Assembly (NCBI RefSeq): GCF_963676685.1
Contig: NC_092344.1
Location: forward strand, 93,154,749 to 93,218,748
From: Mytilus edulis
Taxonomy: Eukaryota > Mollusca > Bivalvia > Mytilida > Mytilidae
Reading direction: 5' to 3'
DNA: 64,000 bases
The notes beneath the pieces were generated by a model. That model searched no databases. It saw only the letters and a program-made list of their open reading frames with translations, and was not told where the DNA came from. A program made the translations under genes and the position numbers. Of the stretch, positions 35,701 through 47,574 are shown one piece after another (positions within the stretch are counted from its first letter, which is position 1; each line of letters starts with the position of its first letter).

Positions 35701-38700
35701 GCCAATCAGAATAAAGTATTATGATAAAACATACATCTAATGTAATAATAACGTTTTAACGATATTTCTGTCTTGTTATCAGTTACTGATGATGACTATT
35801 TCGTTTCCGGTGATGGACACCAAAAGTTTATGTTTGCAATCAACGATCAAGTTCCAGGACCTTCAGTTGTCGTATATGAAGGTCAACAGGTAATGTTATC
35901 GTTAAATAATTCCTTTTCTCCAATTAAATGAGAATTTTTACTTAATAATAAATAACCAATACAAAAAACAGTTTTTTTTTAATTTAAAAGCGTCCTGATT
36001 ATGCATGAAATATTTGCAACTGGAAGTTCAGCAACCAACAATCATTCAATCAATCACTTCCGGAATAAACATTATGCAGTTACAAATAACTACAGTGAAG
36101 TGGGCATACATTGAAAAACAATATATTAAGGGTGATGTGATATAATTACCAACAAGAAAACTATGCATCAGACACCATAGAACGAGGATGTAATTAAACA
36201 TCTACGAGGCAGAGTTCGGCCTGCAACAATTTATCAGTAATGCATTGATTACAAAGCTTTAAGATATGTGTTTTCAAATCAAACTGATTCTTCAAGGTCA
36301 GTGTATTTAAAAATGACAGCATTATGTTTTTAAAATTGTCTTCCCCAGGAATGTTTGCGTCAAGTTTGCTCTAAAAAATTATTTTCTTATCATTCCGGAT
36401 AACGCAAGAATCTGAACATCATAATTCTGAACATCATAATTAAGAAACTCTATCTTAAAGATTCCTATTGATATGGGTGTTGTACAATATTCTTATGTAG
36501 GAACGAAGATGCAATTTATGCAATGAAGATATATAATTTATCTATCGACCTATTTATTAGTCTCCTCAAATATAATTAAACATTAGAGACAACTTTATCA
36601 TCATACGAAGTTTCCAAGTATACAGAAGTTACCAACGTGATAGAATTTCTTTTTCACAGATGACCACGCATATGTTTCAAATGATGTAACCACAATCCCG
36701 TACCCTTTTCTGTGAGTTCACTGAAATAGACATATCGCCGTAGTATACTTACATGAGTAACACGTCCGGTACCACATAAGAGCAGATTCTGAAATATTTA
36801 AATATTCATAAATTATTCAAAACCATAATATGGATGGTATGTTTTTAAAAAGAGAAATTAATGGGGACACAAGGCGGTAAATTTCTATATTATTTTGTCA
36901 TTCAACATAATTGTCTCCATAATAAGATTTTAAAGCTTTATGTTATTCGTATTTAGATTGTGGTGCATGTTCACAATAAGTTAATGATGGAAGGAGTGTC
37001 TATTCATTGGCATGGACTGTTCCAGAAAGGCACACCTTTTATGGACGGTGTGGCTAGAGTTACACAGTGCCCTATCAATCCAGGAGAAACTTTTACTTAC
37101 AGGTAATACATATGTATGATATATTATGTTCAAACACATTGCTATTAATAAAATAAATGTATATTGGCTCTTGCACGTATAAATTTAAAAAAGGAAAAGA
37201 TGTGGTTATGATTGATTTCAAATGAGACAACTCTCCCCCTGAGACCAAATAACGTAGAAAATGGCATTTAAGTAAATCAAAGTCTTGCTTATTTTACATT
37301 TTGTATGAAGAAAGAAATATGCTCATACACATTGCTCATGTTTTATTAGAATTGAAAAAAATAGGTGTGGAGAAAACCAATAAGATGGCAACAAATCATC
37401 AAAATCAAAGTTAAACACGATGCACTAGTAATAAAAGGTCTAAATCGTGTCAAGTTTGGATGAATATAACTATTGCTTCAAAAATATCTTTACAAGGAAA
37501 AAAACTGTGCTTATTTTATACTTAGATTTAAAGCTCTTCCTTATGGAACATTCTGGTATCATTCACATCTTGGGGCACAGAGATCAGATGGAATAGCCGG
37601 TGCCTTGATCATTTTAAAAAGACCGCAGTTACCAGTAAGTAATAATCTCATTAAATGTCATACATGTATGTTCAGTTATACTGAATTGAGTGCGCGGTAC
37701 TAGCTTTAATGATCAAAGTTGACTATTTTCTGTCAGTTTTCTTTTTTCAGATAACGTACAATTTTAGTACAAATGTTTGCTTTTATGCTATTTCAGCATA
37801 ACGTTTAAACATTAACATAAAATGATTAGGGAAATCAAGATGCAAAATTGCACTTTTATTATTTATTTAAGAGAGCTAGGATATTATTAGTAACATAGCT
37901 TGTAATACAGACTATGTAACTATTAATAATATCATTAGAGAATCTTTTATATCTATTTTCTATATTTACATCTAACTTTGCTGTTCTTCCGTGAAAATTG
38001 AAATATATCTAAAATATGCAAGCTTATTATTTATCATATTAAAGTATACGAGTAAATGTAATGTGGTAACATTTCAGACTGACACTGTCAGAGCGAATGA
38101 GGAAGAGTTCGTTTTCCTTGTACAAGACTGGTTTCAAAGAGGTTTTACACATGAAGTCAAGTTGGCTAACTGGCATTTAAACAAGTGAGTCGAAAGTAGT
38201 TTAATGTGTTTGATGAATGTTGTTTCTATGTAATAAGTAGTGTTGCAGAATACCGAAAAATCAAAAGATTTTTTACTTTAAAACTGAAATGAAAGACATT
38301 ATTATCAAAACAATAGTAAATGCATATTATGCAACTTGAAAAAACCATACACATATACAAAAATAAAAAAAAACACAAGCAGCAAAATATGATGATAAAA
38401 GCAAAATAATTTTATGTTTTCTGTAACAGGTACATCAAGACATCCAATGGTGAATCGTGTACTGGTATAAAGAAGACATATGACGGCTCAATTATTGGAC
38501 AGAAAGGAATACAGACCCCGTTGATTAATGCAAAAGGTACATTTTGGAAATTTATTAAGAAAAAACAAACAATGTATCTTTGAAGAAGAGCATGGCAAAA
38601 CTTTTGTATTAATTTTTCTCTTTTATGTAGTCTAAAAGATAGTCGAAAAATGCCAATGGGAAATGTAAACTCATTAGTAAAAAAAAAAGATCAAAATACA

Positions 38701-41700
38701 GTATACTAAAAAAAAAAAAAAAACAAAAAAAAAAAAAACAAAAAAAAAAACCACTAAAAACTGAGAAACAAGAGCCTCATAATAAATCGAGGACAGTCTC
38801 GGGTGCTCCGGAAAGGTAAACAGACCCTGCTCCATGTGTATCCCCTGTCGTGGTACTCGAACATGACAGGAGTTAAACAAAATCTCATTTCTTAGAGATT
38901 TTAATAACCACAAACGTTTGAAAAATAATGAATTTTATCTTCTTATGAGAAATATCAAACAATAAAGTTTAACTATAAAAATATCGACACATGTGGGCTT
39001 AATTGCCCGTTAGAATAATGTTTTGAAAATAAATTGATGAAATACTGAAACCACCTCCAGTTGCGGGATTTCTCGCTGTATTGAATACCCATTGGTGGCC
39101 TACGGCTGTTTTCTGTCCCTTTGGTCGTGTTGTTGTCTATCTGACATATTCCCCATTTCCATTCTCAATTTTATCTACATCTGTTCAAGGTCATTTTTTA
39201 CAACAAATCACAATAAACAATAAAAAGTTTTAAAAGTTGATTACAAATACTGATCTTGATTATTTATTGTTAATTCATATTGTTTCAAATCAGAACAAAA
39301 ATTGTATTGTCCAAAGATAAGACCATTGCAACTGTTCGTACAACCATTTTATTTGTTTTATCTGAACTAAGGATAATCAATGAAAGTTGGCAATCTTTAA
39401 ATCGCTTTCTTTTTTCAGGACGATTCCACGAACCTTCCACAAATTATAATGCTAACTATTTACCTTTGGAGACCTTTGTTGTTACCAGTAGACATAAATA
39501 CCTGTTTAGAATGATTGGTATACAGTCAATAAGTACTTACCGTATCTCTATTGATAATGTGAGTACAGGAGCACCATTTTAGTTCCATGCGATGTCCCCA
39601 TGATGGGGACCCCATCATTACAGTTTTAAGACCTATTTTATATTTTTGGCTACGTTAAATGTCTATGTGTTGATTTCAAATTATTTTTTTAAATCGTTGA
39701 AAATTAATGCAAGGTTGTTTTTTTTTTTTTAAACTTGTTTGCTTATTAACTATTCTATGATGAGTTTATTTATCATGATCTATGTCTGATAATGAATACA
39801 TCGAATTTCTATTAATTTCACATATTAATTTCTAAAATTGATCAAGCTTTGTGCTTTTTGTCATGTGCAAAGCCTCCAGTAAGTCATATCTTTTAAATCG
39901 ATTAAGTGGATTTAAATAAAAATGATGCAATTCTCCTGGATGCAGGATATGATATATGTCAGATGACCTTGCTGTAACGGCCATTGCCCTTGAAATGTTT
40001 GATTTATGTTTCAGAAAAATAGTGATAAACAATTGCTTAAGGAAACTTTTATGTTTTATGATGCAGCACAAGTTGAACGTCCTTGCTATTGATGGAGGTG
40101 AAATAGAACCTGAGGAGACAGACTATGTAATAATACATTCTGGTGAAAGATATGATGTCGAAGTCCTAAGCAATGCACCAGTTGGGAACTACTGGATAAG
40201 AATTGAAGATTTGGCGAGTCAGGATATTGCAGGGGTATTCAAAAAGATATAATCAATGTATCTGCCTTGCATATAACTGCCAATTCGGATTTCAAAATAT
40301 GTGTAGCTGTTAACTGATTCGATATATATCTCTCTTTTATCAATGAGTCAACTGATTAATTTGTCGTCAGAACTTGATAATATTTAAAATGTAATATTAT
40401 TTTTCTCATAATTGTCTGTACTGTATGTGGATTTCGACAATACATGTCTCTTAAGTAATGCTCGAAACCAAATTATTTCTAAAATCCAAATCACCCTAAA
40501 AATTGGACAAAAAATAAAACCAAAGCCCGAAAAGACATCAGAGAGTTATAAAGTGATATATAGTCATCAGTTTAAAAAATAATTTCAAAACAAATATGAC
40601 CTTTCTAACCATTTTACCTTTACTCCAGAATCCTATACCAATGATAGTAGGATATGGAATATTAAGATACGATGGCGCACCAAAAGAAGAGCCTGTTAGC
40701 TCTGGGAAAGTTTGTACAAACAGAAATCCATGCCGAGTTGTTAACTGTATATTCGGGTATTTCTATCTTTCTTTAACAACACTACATCTTGTGTTGAATG
40801 TAGAACACACTCATAAATATGTATATATACCTACTTCAACAGTATTCATACATCATAAGGGTTTTATGCTCTTAAAACATTAGACTTCAATGGATAACAA
40901 AGAGATGTCTGATAAATGCTTATGCAACAGTATCACATTCATTAAAATCTAGAAAAGAATAAAATATTCCAAATTTTTGACGACTTTCCTCATCTGTGAA
41001 CATTCAATAAACTGCAGCAACAAAAATGTAGGTTTAAACATGACAGCCAACAAAAGACGAAAAACAAATATCGTTCAAAAACATAACAGAAAACTGAAAC
41101 CCAGTGTGAACTCATGCTTCGTAGATGATAAGTCACATTCGGTGTTACGTCATACATTGTTTACGTGCTACTACAAATTAATTTCATTTATGATCATCCT
41201 GAACACACATTTTTTCGTAATGTGAAAATTGAAAAAAGACAATAACTTATTCATGATGAGTTTGTGTATCCGTAGCTTCCACATAAGCAAACACTTTCAA
41301 TTAAATACTGAATTCTAAATAGTGAAGCCATCTCTTCATAACAATATACAAAAGCCATCATGATTGTTGACTGTTATGTAATATATTTGTCATAGATTAC
41401 AACGGACCTAGTAGTTTGGTTACCTTTAATGTTCATTACCTTTGTACTTACAATTTTGATTTAAATTGATGCACACTACTACAAATCCTGGTGTTATGAG
41501 TATAGAACGTTTTAAAGCAAATTCGTATTCATTTTTCTGATAATATAGTAATAAAAGTATGTTTTCAATAACTTCATCCCAGAACCTTTCCTGCCGATGA
41601 TTATACATCTTGTATTCCTGTTTCCAAACTAAAGTCAAAAGAACATGAGATAGAAACCAATCCAGTACCAACCATGTCTAGTACAAACGATCTGCAGGAA

Positions 41701-44700
41701 TTCTTTCTTAGTTTTCATTACTCGTGTAAGTACAGGGATTTACAAAATGAATATAAAAATGTTTAACCATAATCTTATATAATTACTGATGTTCACTGTT
41801 GACATAATTGTCTATATCGTTTTATGAAGTAGATAGACGATGATCGCATTGGTCACATACTTGTATAACATGTGCATTACTTAAAATTAAATATATATGT
41901 AGGACTCAAATCTATGGCGGGTTCCAATGTTCCTAATGTATGGCAAAAGAGGGACGAAAGATACCAAAGGGACAGTCAAACTCATAAATCGAAAATAAAC
42001 TGACAACGCCATGGCTAAAAATGAAAATGACAAACAGACAAACAATAGTACGCATGACACAACATAGAAAACTAAAGAATAAACAACACGAACCCCACCA
42101 AAAACTTGGGGTGATCTCAGGTGCTCCGGAAGAGTAAGCAGATCCTGCTCCATTTGTGATAACAAATCCGGTAAATAGTCTAATTAGGTAGGTCACATTC
42201 ATGAAAGGGAATGGGACTGTAGTTATGACGTAAGGAACATATCCGATATCATTTGTGAAACGGTTATTCCATAACGGTCAACCAACTCGTGATGGCGTCC
42301 GTAAAATTTACGAAGGGATGATTTTAGCTTCACCATTTGGAACTCTTGATTTAATAGCGTCCTTGTGAGCAGCAACCCTCTATCAAGAAAATCATGATAG
42401 GAAATGCAAGCACGGGAATATCGTATCAATTGGCAGATATATACCCCGTATGCAGGTACTTTTGGAATGTTGCTATTTAGAAATGGAAAGTTCACAATTG
42501 GAAAGCTGAAATCATCTCTTTTGTCGTAAAGTTTTGTTTTCAACCGACCCTCATTGTCAATTTCTAGATGCAAGTCAAGATATGAGGACGACTTAACTGT
42601 ATCTGTAGTATCTTTTATTTCTAGTTGATGGGATAGATGCGTTCAACATAGTCACCAAATTTTGAATTATTTAGTGAAAGAACATCATCTATATAGCGGA
42701 AAGTGGAGTTAAAGGATATTGCTAACTTCTTATCTTTCTTCCTAAGAAGTTCCTGTATGAAGTCAGCCTCATAATAATAAAGAAACAAGTCGGCAAGAAG
42801 AGGGGCACAATTTGTTCCCATTGGAATGCCGAGAGTCTGTTTAAAAACACGTCCTCCGAACGTAATAAATATGTTGTCAATCAAGAAATAAAGCATCTTG
42901 ATAATGTCAGTGTCAGAGAATTTTTTGTTTGAATCAGAGTGATCCTTTACAAAGTAGGATTTATCCCTCCCTAAGAAAGGATACTTGTATCTACGTTGGC
43001 CATTCTTTTTTATGAAACAAAGCAATAACAACTCTTTTAATTTGTCTTTTAGTTTGGAATTTGGAATACTTGTGTATAGCGTAGAAAAGTCAAATGCTTT
43101 AATACTATTACAAGATGAAAGAGAGTTAGATTGTATGTACTCTAAAAGATCTTTGGAATTTTTTAGTATCCCCATCTGATTCACACCACCTCTAGATTAG
43201 GCAGTTTCACAATAACGTAAAGCCCGTCTTTGATTGCTGATAAAATAGATGTTAATAATTTAGAAAGAGATTTCGTGGAGCACTTGGAAGACCCAGCAAT
43301 ATATCTCTGTTTGTAAGGACACTTATGAAGTTTAGGTATCCAATACAGTGATGGAAGATCCAGTTCTTAATCTTTGGTTGAAATTCCAAAGGAACATAGA
43401 ACAGACCTTTGATTATCCTGGATTTCCTAAATCTTATGTATGCCGAATACTTGTTGTGTGTGGCAATATTGCTGAAAGTATGAACATTGAAATTCCAATT
43501 ATGAATATAATTTCCTTCCTTGTTTCTTTTAATAAATTCTACTTGAAATTATTCTTTATCTTTAAGTACCAGAGGACAACCCGAGCCTGGTAGTATCTAC
43601 GATCAACAACTTTCGGATGATTTTACCAACTTCTCCACCAATGGTAAGTAGCGTAGAATCAAACATTGTACATTGTTTGGTTTCTCATTTACGGTCGCCA
43701 TCACGAGCTGATTGGCCACTATGACAAAAGTGTGTCAGAAATCATATCTGATATTCTTTCTCAGTCATAATAATTTTCCATCATTACTGAACTGAACAAA
43801 GAAATAATACGACAGGTGCCGTATACGGTGCAGGATATGCTTACACTTCCGGAACACCTGATTTAACTCCTGGATTTTAGTGAAGTTCGTGTTGTCTCTT
43901 ATTTATTATTTGTAACTGTTGATGTAAATGTCTTTTGGTTTTATGAGTCTTTGTTTACTCTTTGGTTCTGATTGTATTTGTCTTAATGGGGACAACTTCA
44001 AATATGACATGCGTAATTAGGATAACAAACACTCGATACATCAAAGGGAAAATATTCAAGTAGATACGATACATCAAAGGGGAAATATTCACGTAGATAC
44101 GATACATCAAAGGGGAAATATTCAAGTAGATACGATACATCAAAGGGGAAATATTCAAGTAGATACGATACATCAAAGGGGAAATATTCAAGTAGATACG
44201 ATACATCAAAGGGAAAATATTCAAGTAGATACGATACATCAAAGGGGAAATATTCAAGTAGATACGATACAAGACACAGACATGGATTACCATGGTATAT
44301 CCCAAAAACAAAGCTGGTAATCAAAACTTAAAAGGTTAAAAAAAAACCAACCAGACAACACATTGTAGTAGAGGAAAGTCCTAGATGTTATAAAACACGA
44401 ATGCAAGGGTGCGCTGAATGAGGAAGTTAAAAGATTAGGCTTAAGACAATGATACAAGAAATAAGAAAAGAAAGTACTATTTTTTAAATGATAGTTTGTT
44501 CATTTTTCAGTTGCACGAGGCTGAATTTGTACCAGAGACAGCTTGTCCAAAAGAAATCACAACATTTGCATCTCAATGTAATCACATATTGAAGTTGAAA
44601 TTAGGGAATGTAATACAATTTGTTTTAGTAAATGTTGGTATGTTTGTGTGTTAGTTACATTTTGTAGATAGTTTATTTGTATCATATTAAGTTTAAATAT

Positions 44701-47114
44701 AGATGTAAAAAATTAATGATCAACAAAAAAACAGACCTAATGGAAACATCAATATCGGCTGCTGCAGTATGTCAACTTTGGATTGGGAAGTTTTATTTCG
44801 TCCGGTGGCAAATATAACATGCATATAAGAAAGAGAAAATATGTGTTATGAATATGAATCCATATCTGTACTAGACCTACGTAGTGAGCCAGCATTGTTT
44901 ATGTGTTATGTCACAAGATAACAATTCGCAGGAAGAAATGTCAAATTTTGGTTTAATTAAGGTATCTGCGAGCATTCAATGTTATGATATTGCATACTTT
45001 TATTTATTTTTCTTGTACTATTTTTTTGGCTTTATAAAATAATGGTTTTCGAGAGTTGAACACCTTTTCTAGACCAATCTTATTGCATGTTATTTTGTCC
45101 TTGTTTTATCAACTGATCGAAAGAAAAAGACGAGGATGAGGTCTCTTCAGCACAAACTATTATTTGTCTCTTATTTGAATAGTCCTCAATATGGGGAAAT
45201 TGGTTTAGATTGCTGATATTTGAAATTCTCGTTTAAAACTCTGAATTTGTCATGTTTCGGGACGCTGCATTCGAAACCCAGGTGCCTATTTAGGACCTTA
45301 TATCCGATATATCCGTTTACCAATAGCATTGTTTCATAACTTTTATTTACAAATACAGTAAGGTTACATTAAAAAAAAATCAAGTGTTCAAGAGGCGTAT
45401 AAGTAACATAAAAATATATACTGTTTTACATCAAGTTATAAAGTGTAATCATGCATCCAAACGAAAATACATATATAATACACAATATCCTTCGTTTTCA
45501 GAAACTAAAGGTTTTGGAAGACCACATCCAATTCATATTCATGGACATCGATTCCATGTTATGAAAATCGGATTTCCGACATATAATCCCATAACTGGTA
45601 ACATGACGGAAATGAACCAGGATATAGTTTGTGAATCTCAGCATTGTGACCGAGCTCGATGGGCGGATCCATCGTGGTCTAATGGGAATGTTCCAGGTAT
45701 GAACACCAAAAATCCTGCTATCAAAGATACATTAGTTTTACCATGGGGAGCCTACGCTGTAGTCCGCATTCTTGCAGATAATCCAGGTATTCATATATTG
45801 AGATATTTTTTTTAAGTTAAGAAGGACTTCAAATATGTTTCTGATGAATAAAAAAAAGTGAAAATAAGGCACTTTTGCAATGGTTTGTTTGACGGTATCT
45901 ATGTGTTTTAACATTTACAATAGGAACAGTTGGTTTCCAAAGGCTTTGAAATTTTAGTGTAATTACTTTTATTGACCAGTCAAAAAGAAACATGTGTATT
46001 TTTTTCATTAAGTGTACATAAAATTATGTTTCTTCTTTGGCTGAAAGAAACTAAATTTGAAATGTTAAACCTCCCTTCTAGGTTATTGGTATATGCATTG
46101 TCACATTGAGCTACACAACGTAGACGGGATGGCTCTGATTTTGCAGGAAGGTGCTCGATCTGACATGCCCAAACCAGCTGATGACCTGCACTTCTGTGGA
46201 AACTCGAACAACAATCAAACCATCAAGCCCCAAACAGTGTTAAAAAGTGTGGTAGAAAACCTATTAGTCGATGCGAAAGAAAAGGGTATACAAATCTATT
46301 TCGTAAGAATTTGTGTGTGAAATTTATAAACAGTATTCCGTTTGATGGAGTCGTGTTATGTCAATACATATATACAATAAGCAATAGCTTATAGTGAGAT
46401 GGCAACAGTTAGAGAAATTCAAAACATTGTAATTTGTATGATTTGCATATATTGAAGATACGATCAAGTCATGAGCATCATTTATCAATCTTAAGTTCGA
46501 CGGTCAAGGCTTATATTTATATTCATTGAAGTCATATAAGGGATATTGGAGATTTTGTTTGGGCTAGTCAACACATGTATAAGAAAATAAGACATAAATA
46601 AAAAGATGGACATGAACTGACATAATTTTATATTGCAAACGATATTACAAATGACGATATACAACATACAGTAAAAAACGGGATATTCCATTCCATTCTC
46701 ACAAGTCGATAACAAACTTAAAACGCCATGGAACAAACAAAAAAAACAACAATAAAACGGCAAAAACACAAACAACATTACACACAAAATAACCCACAAA
46801 ACTGGGGGTTATCTCAAGAGCGCTGGAAGGGTATGCAGGTCCTACCTCACATTTGTAATGTTTAATTTGCAATTGATTTTCTTAATAAAATTTAATATTT
46901 CACAGGACTTACAACTGAATCAAAGGTATCTGTGTCCTCATTAGTTGGCACCATTGTTGTCTCTGTGGTGATTACTTTATCACTTGTGTTCAATGTAGTT
47001 AGCATGATTATATTACTGAGAAGGAAATTATATACATACCACTCCTATATACCGGAGGTGAAGATATCACAGTATCAACATGAAGATGAAGAAACTATTA
47101 AACTATTGAAATGA
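32760..47114 (+). CDS. Membrane-anchored multicopper oxidase (animal laccase-like), 15 exons, complete
   Basis: Exons: 32760-33012, 35783-35889, 36957-37102, 37526-37634, 38078-38184, 38430-38536, 39419-39558, 40067-40234, 40629-40756, 41583-41725, 43567-43643, 44511-44637, 45502-45786, 46082-46285 and 46906-47114. All are GT/AG bounded, phases agree, and the sum is 2310 nt = 769 residues. Copper motifs: HWHG (about 137-140), WYHSH (179-183), HPIHIHGH (546-553), [12 protein letters not shown] (638-649). These give all ten copper histidines and the type-1 cysteine, so the enzyme should oxidise phenol-like substrates or metal ions with reduction of O2 to water. The axial type-1 position is Met649, as in lower-potential oxidases. 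The start at 32760 gives a better signal peptide (R-L-K then a hydrophobic core) than the ATG at 32727. The protein ends with a transmembrane helix (about 713-738) and a 31-residue acidic tail, so the active site should face outside. In bivalves such oxidases are linked to shell periostracum and phenoloxidase activity; the role here is inferred. Confidence 0.92.
33239..34845. mobile_element. TIR-flanked element in MCO intron 1
   Basis: AATTTGAGGTAGGG and TTTGTCGGGATTTTTT at 33239-33283 reappear inverted at 34803-34842 (AAAATCCCGACAAAATGA, CCCTACCTCAAATTTT). The 1.6 kb between them encodes no recognisable protein. A tRNA-like segment (34331-34405) lies inside. Confidence 0.55.
34331..34405 (-). 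repeat. tRNA-like segment (SINE head or tRNA pseudogene)
   Basis: The minus strand shows a D-arm (GGCTCCATCAGTAGAGC, box A-like) and a T-loop (GGGTTCAAATCT, box B-like) about 45 nt apart. The T stem is only partly paired and the acceptor stem is not complementary, so a functional tRNA is unlikely. Confidence 0.45.
35130..35258 (-). repeat. SINE-like element, family 2, in MCO intron 1
   Basis: 'gtttgtgg'-type reverse segments such as 'ggccttcggctgttatttgc' and 'gggttgttgtctctttgaca' are the exact complement of the family consensus. Confidence 0.65.
35403..35530. repeat. Foldback hairpin with arms of about 58 bp in MCO intron 1
   Basis: 'ttgaatgcttctttttgtag' through 'gtgtaaaagcgttgaac' on the left pairs with 'gtcaacgcttttacagccc' through 'acaaaaagaagcatgcaa' on the right, with a loop of about 10 bp. 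It is the most complete hairpin in the MCO gene. Confidence 0.75.
35615..35735. repeat. Short inverted repeat with CACGTGTTAT / ATAACACGTG
   Basis: CACGTGTTAT (35629) and ATAACACGTG (35680) are inverted around about 40 bp, followed by 'agccaatcagaataaagtat'. It looks like the end of a dispersed mussel element just upstream of MCO exon 2. Confidence 0.4.
36957..37102 (+). CDS. MCO exon 3: copper motif 1 (HWHG)
   Basis: This exon encodes the first copper-binding segment, [19 protein letters not shown], with two trinuclear-cluster histidines. The family-typical D-G-V and Q-C-P-I-x-P-G follow it. It ends in phase 2 inside an arginine codon completed by exon 4. Confidence 0.93.
37526..37634 (+). 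CDS. MCO exon 4: copper motif 2 (WYHSH)
   Basis: This exon encodes [16 protein letters not shown], the second copper segment and a hallmark of laccase-type oxidases, then the strand that closes the first cupredoxin domain (GALIILKRP). Confidence 0.93.
38775..38865 (-). repeat. Solo Penelope-like 3' tail in MCO intron 6
   Basis: 'cgggtgctccggaaaggtaa' and 'cagaccctgctccatgtgta' match the most conserved part of the retroelement tail. It follows an A-rich stretch at 38680-38752. Confidence 0.6.
39045..39170 (-). repeat. SINE-like element, family 2, in MCO intron 6
   Basis: 'gcgggatttctcgctgtatt', 'tggcctacggctgttttctg' and 'tattccccatttccattctc' match the complement of family 2. Confidence 0.65.
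41940..43420 (-). pseudogene. Penelope-like retroelement, copy A (reverse transcriptase, frameshifted)
   Basis: Minus-strand frames encode, in order: [20 protein letters not shown] (about 43340-43260), the RT palm with [11 protein letters not shown] (motif A), [16 protein letters not shown] (motif B) and [12 protein letters not shown] (motif C) in 43184-42621, then the thumb region [20 protein letters not shown] and [15 protein letters not shown] in 42573-42223, and a long 3' tail to about 41940. At least two frameshifts and a stop (near 43190 and 42610) break the frame. The catalytic Asp residues are intact. I assign it to the Penelope-like class from the motif wording; no endonuclease domain is present in this copy. 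It lies in intron 10 of the MCO gene, antisense to it. Confidence 0.72.
43843..43985 (+). repeat. Solo Penelope-like 3' tail in MCO intron 11
   Basis: 'cacttccggaacacctgatt', 'gaagttcgtgttgtctctta' and a diverged 'gtcttttggttttatgagtc' reproduce the retroelement tail in + orientation. Confidence 0.5.
44035..44272 (+). repeat. Minisatellite, seven 33-bp units in MCO intron 11
   Basis: The unit starts GATACATCAAAGG at 44035, 44068, 44101, 44134, 44167, 44200 and 44233, and a partial unit follows at 44266. Because 33 is a multiple of three, the minus strand stays open in more than one frame and gives repetitive 11-residue peptides. These are artefacts. Confidence 0.9.
45502..45786 (+). CDS. MCO exon 13: copper motif 3 (HPxHxHGH)
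   Basis: This is the longest exon of the gene. [12 protein letters not shown] carries one type-1 and two trinuclear-cluster histidines. The following N-P-I-T-G-N-M, the two cysteines around a D-R-A-R-W stretch and the N-P-A-I-K-D-T segment are characteristic of animal rather than fungal laccases (family knowledge). Confidence 0.93.
46082..46285 (+). CDS. MCO exon 14: copper motif 4 ([12 protein letters not shown])
   Basis: This exon encodes the His-Cys-His copper segment linking the type-1 site to the trinuclear cluster. Met lies ten residues after the Cys, at the axial position. The remainder is a hydrophilic stretch leading to the membrane anchor in the last exon. Confidence 0.93.
46680..46860 (-). 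repeat. Solo Penelope-like 3' tail in MCO intron 14
   Basis: 'aacgccatggaacaaacaaa', 'aactgggggttatctcaaga' and 'ctggaagggtatgcaggtcc' follow the retroelement tail order. It ends about 50 bp before the last MCO exon. Confidence 0.55.
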
Positions 47115-47341
47115 TACTAATGTATCAAGCATTATACATTGGATTAGGACTGATTGTTGCTTAGCAATACATATATCGTTTTTTTTACTTGAGGGTGGAT
47201 CTTTTATATTTTTGATACCACAAACGGAAGCGTCAATTGTTTATTTGACGTTTTTTCAACCATATTTGTATGACATTTTCTAAAACAACACAATTAAAAT
47301 GTGAAAATTAGAAATACTAAAAAGTATGTGTTACTAAAATT

Positions 47342-47347
47342 AATAAA
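47342..47347 (+). promoter_or_regulatory. Possible polyadenylation signal of the MCO gene
   Basis: AATAAA lies about 230 nt after the MCO stop codon, just before a repeat-derived segment begins. Such hexamers are frequent by chance in A+T-rich DNA, so confidence is low. Confidence 0.3.
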
Positions 47348-47574
47348 TACAAATGGAAGGGCAACAATAGTAAACCAGCTGCTCTTTGGTCCAGTTGTGG
47401 TCTTTGACACATTCCCTGTTTCGATTCTCAATCTGACTTCAATATTCAAACTCGTAAATCAAGATACAATCAAACTAAAATAATTGGATCAACTTCATTT
47501 GAGCGAGACCGGTTTCCTTGACAGGGCCAGCGTCTCTTGCTTTGTTAAATCACTCGTCATTGGACCCCAAACTC

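Noticed and set aside
40235-40252. Reading through the end of MCO exon 8 to the stop at 40252
   Set aside because: GTATTC at 40235 is a usable donor, and joining to 40629 restores the family frame; read-through would truncate the enzyme before copper motifs 3 and 4.
42985-43179. + frame opposite the RT palm
   Set aside because: Shadow of the minus-strand reverse transcriptase.
44035-44272. Possible CRISPR-like array
   Set aside because: Units are contiguous without variable spacers, and the genome is eukaryotic.
43955-44324. Minus-strand frames with repeated 11-residue peptides ([11 protein letters not shown] type)
   Set aside because: They are translations of the 33-bp minisatellite in two frames, inside an MCO intron, with no start context or domain.
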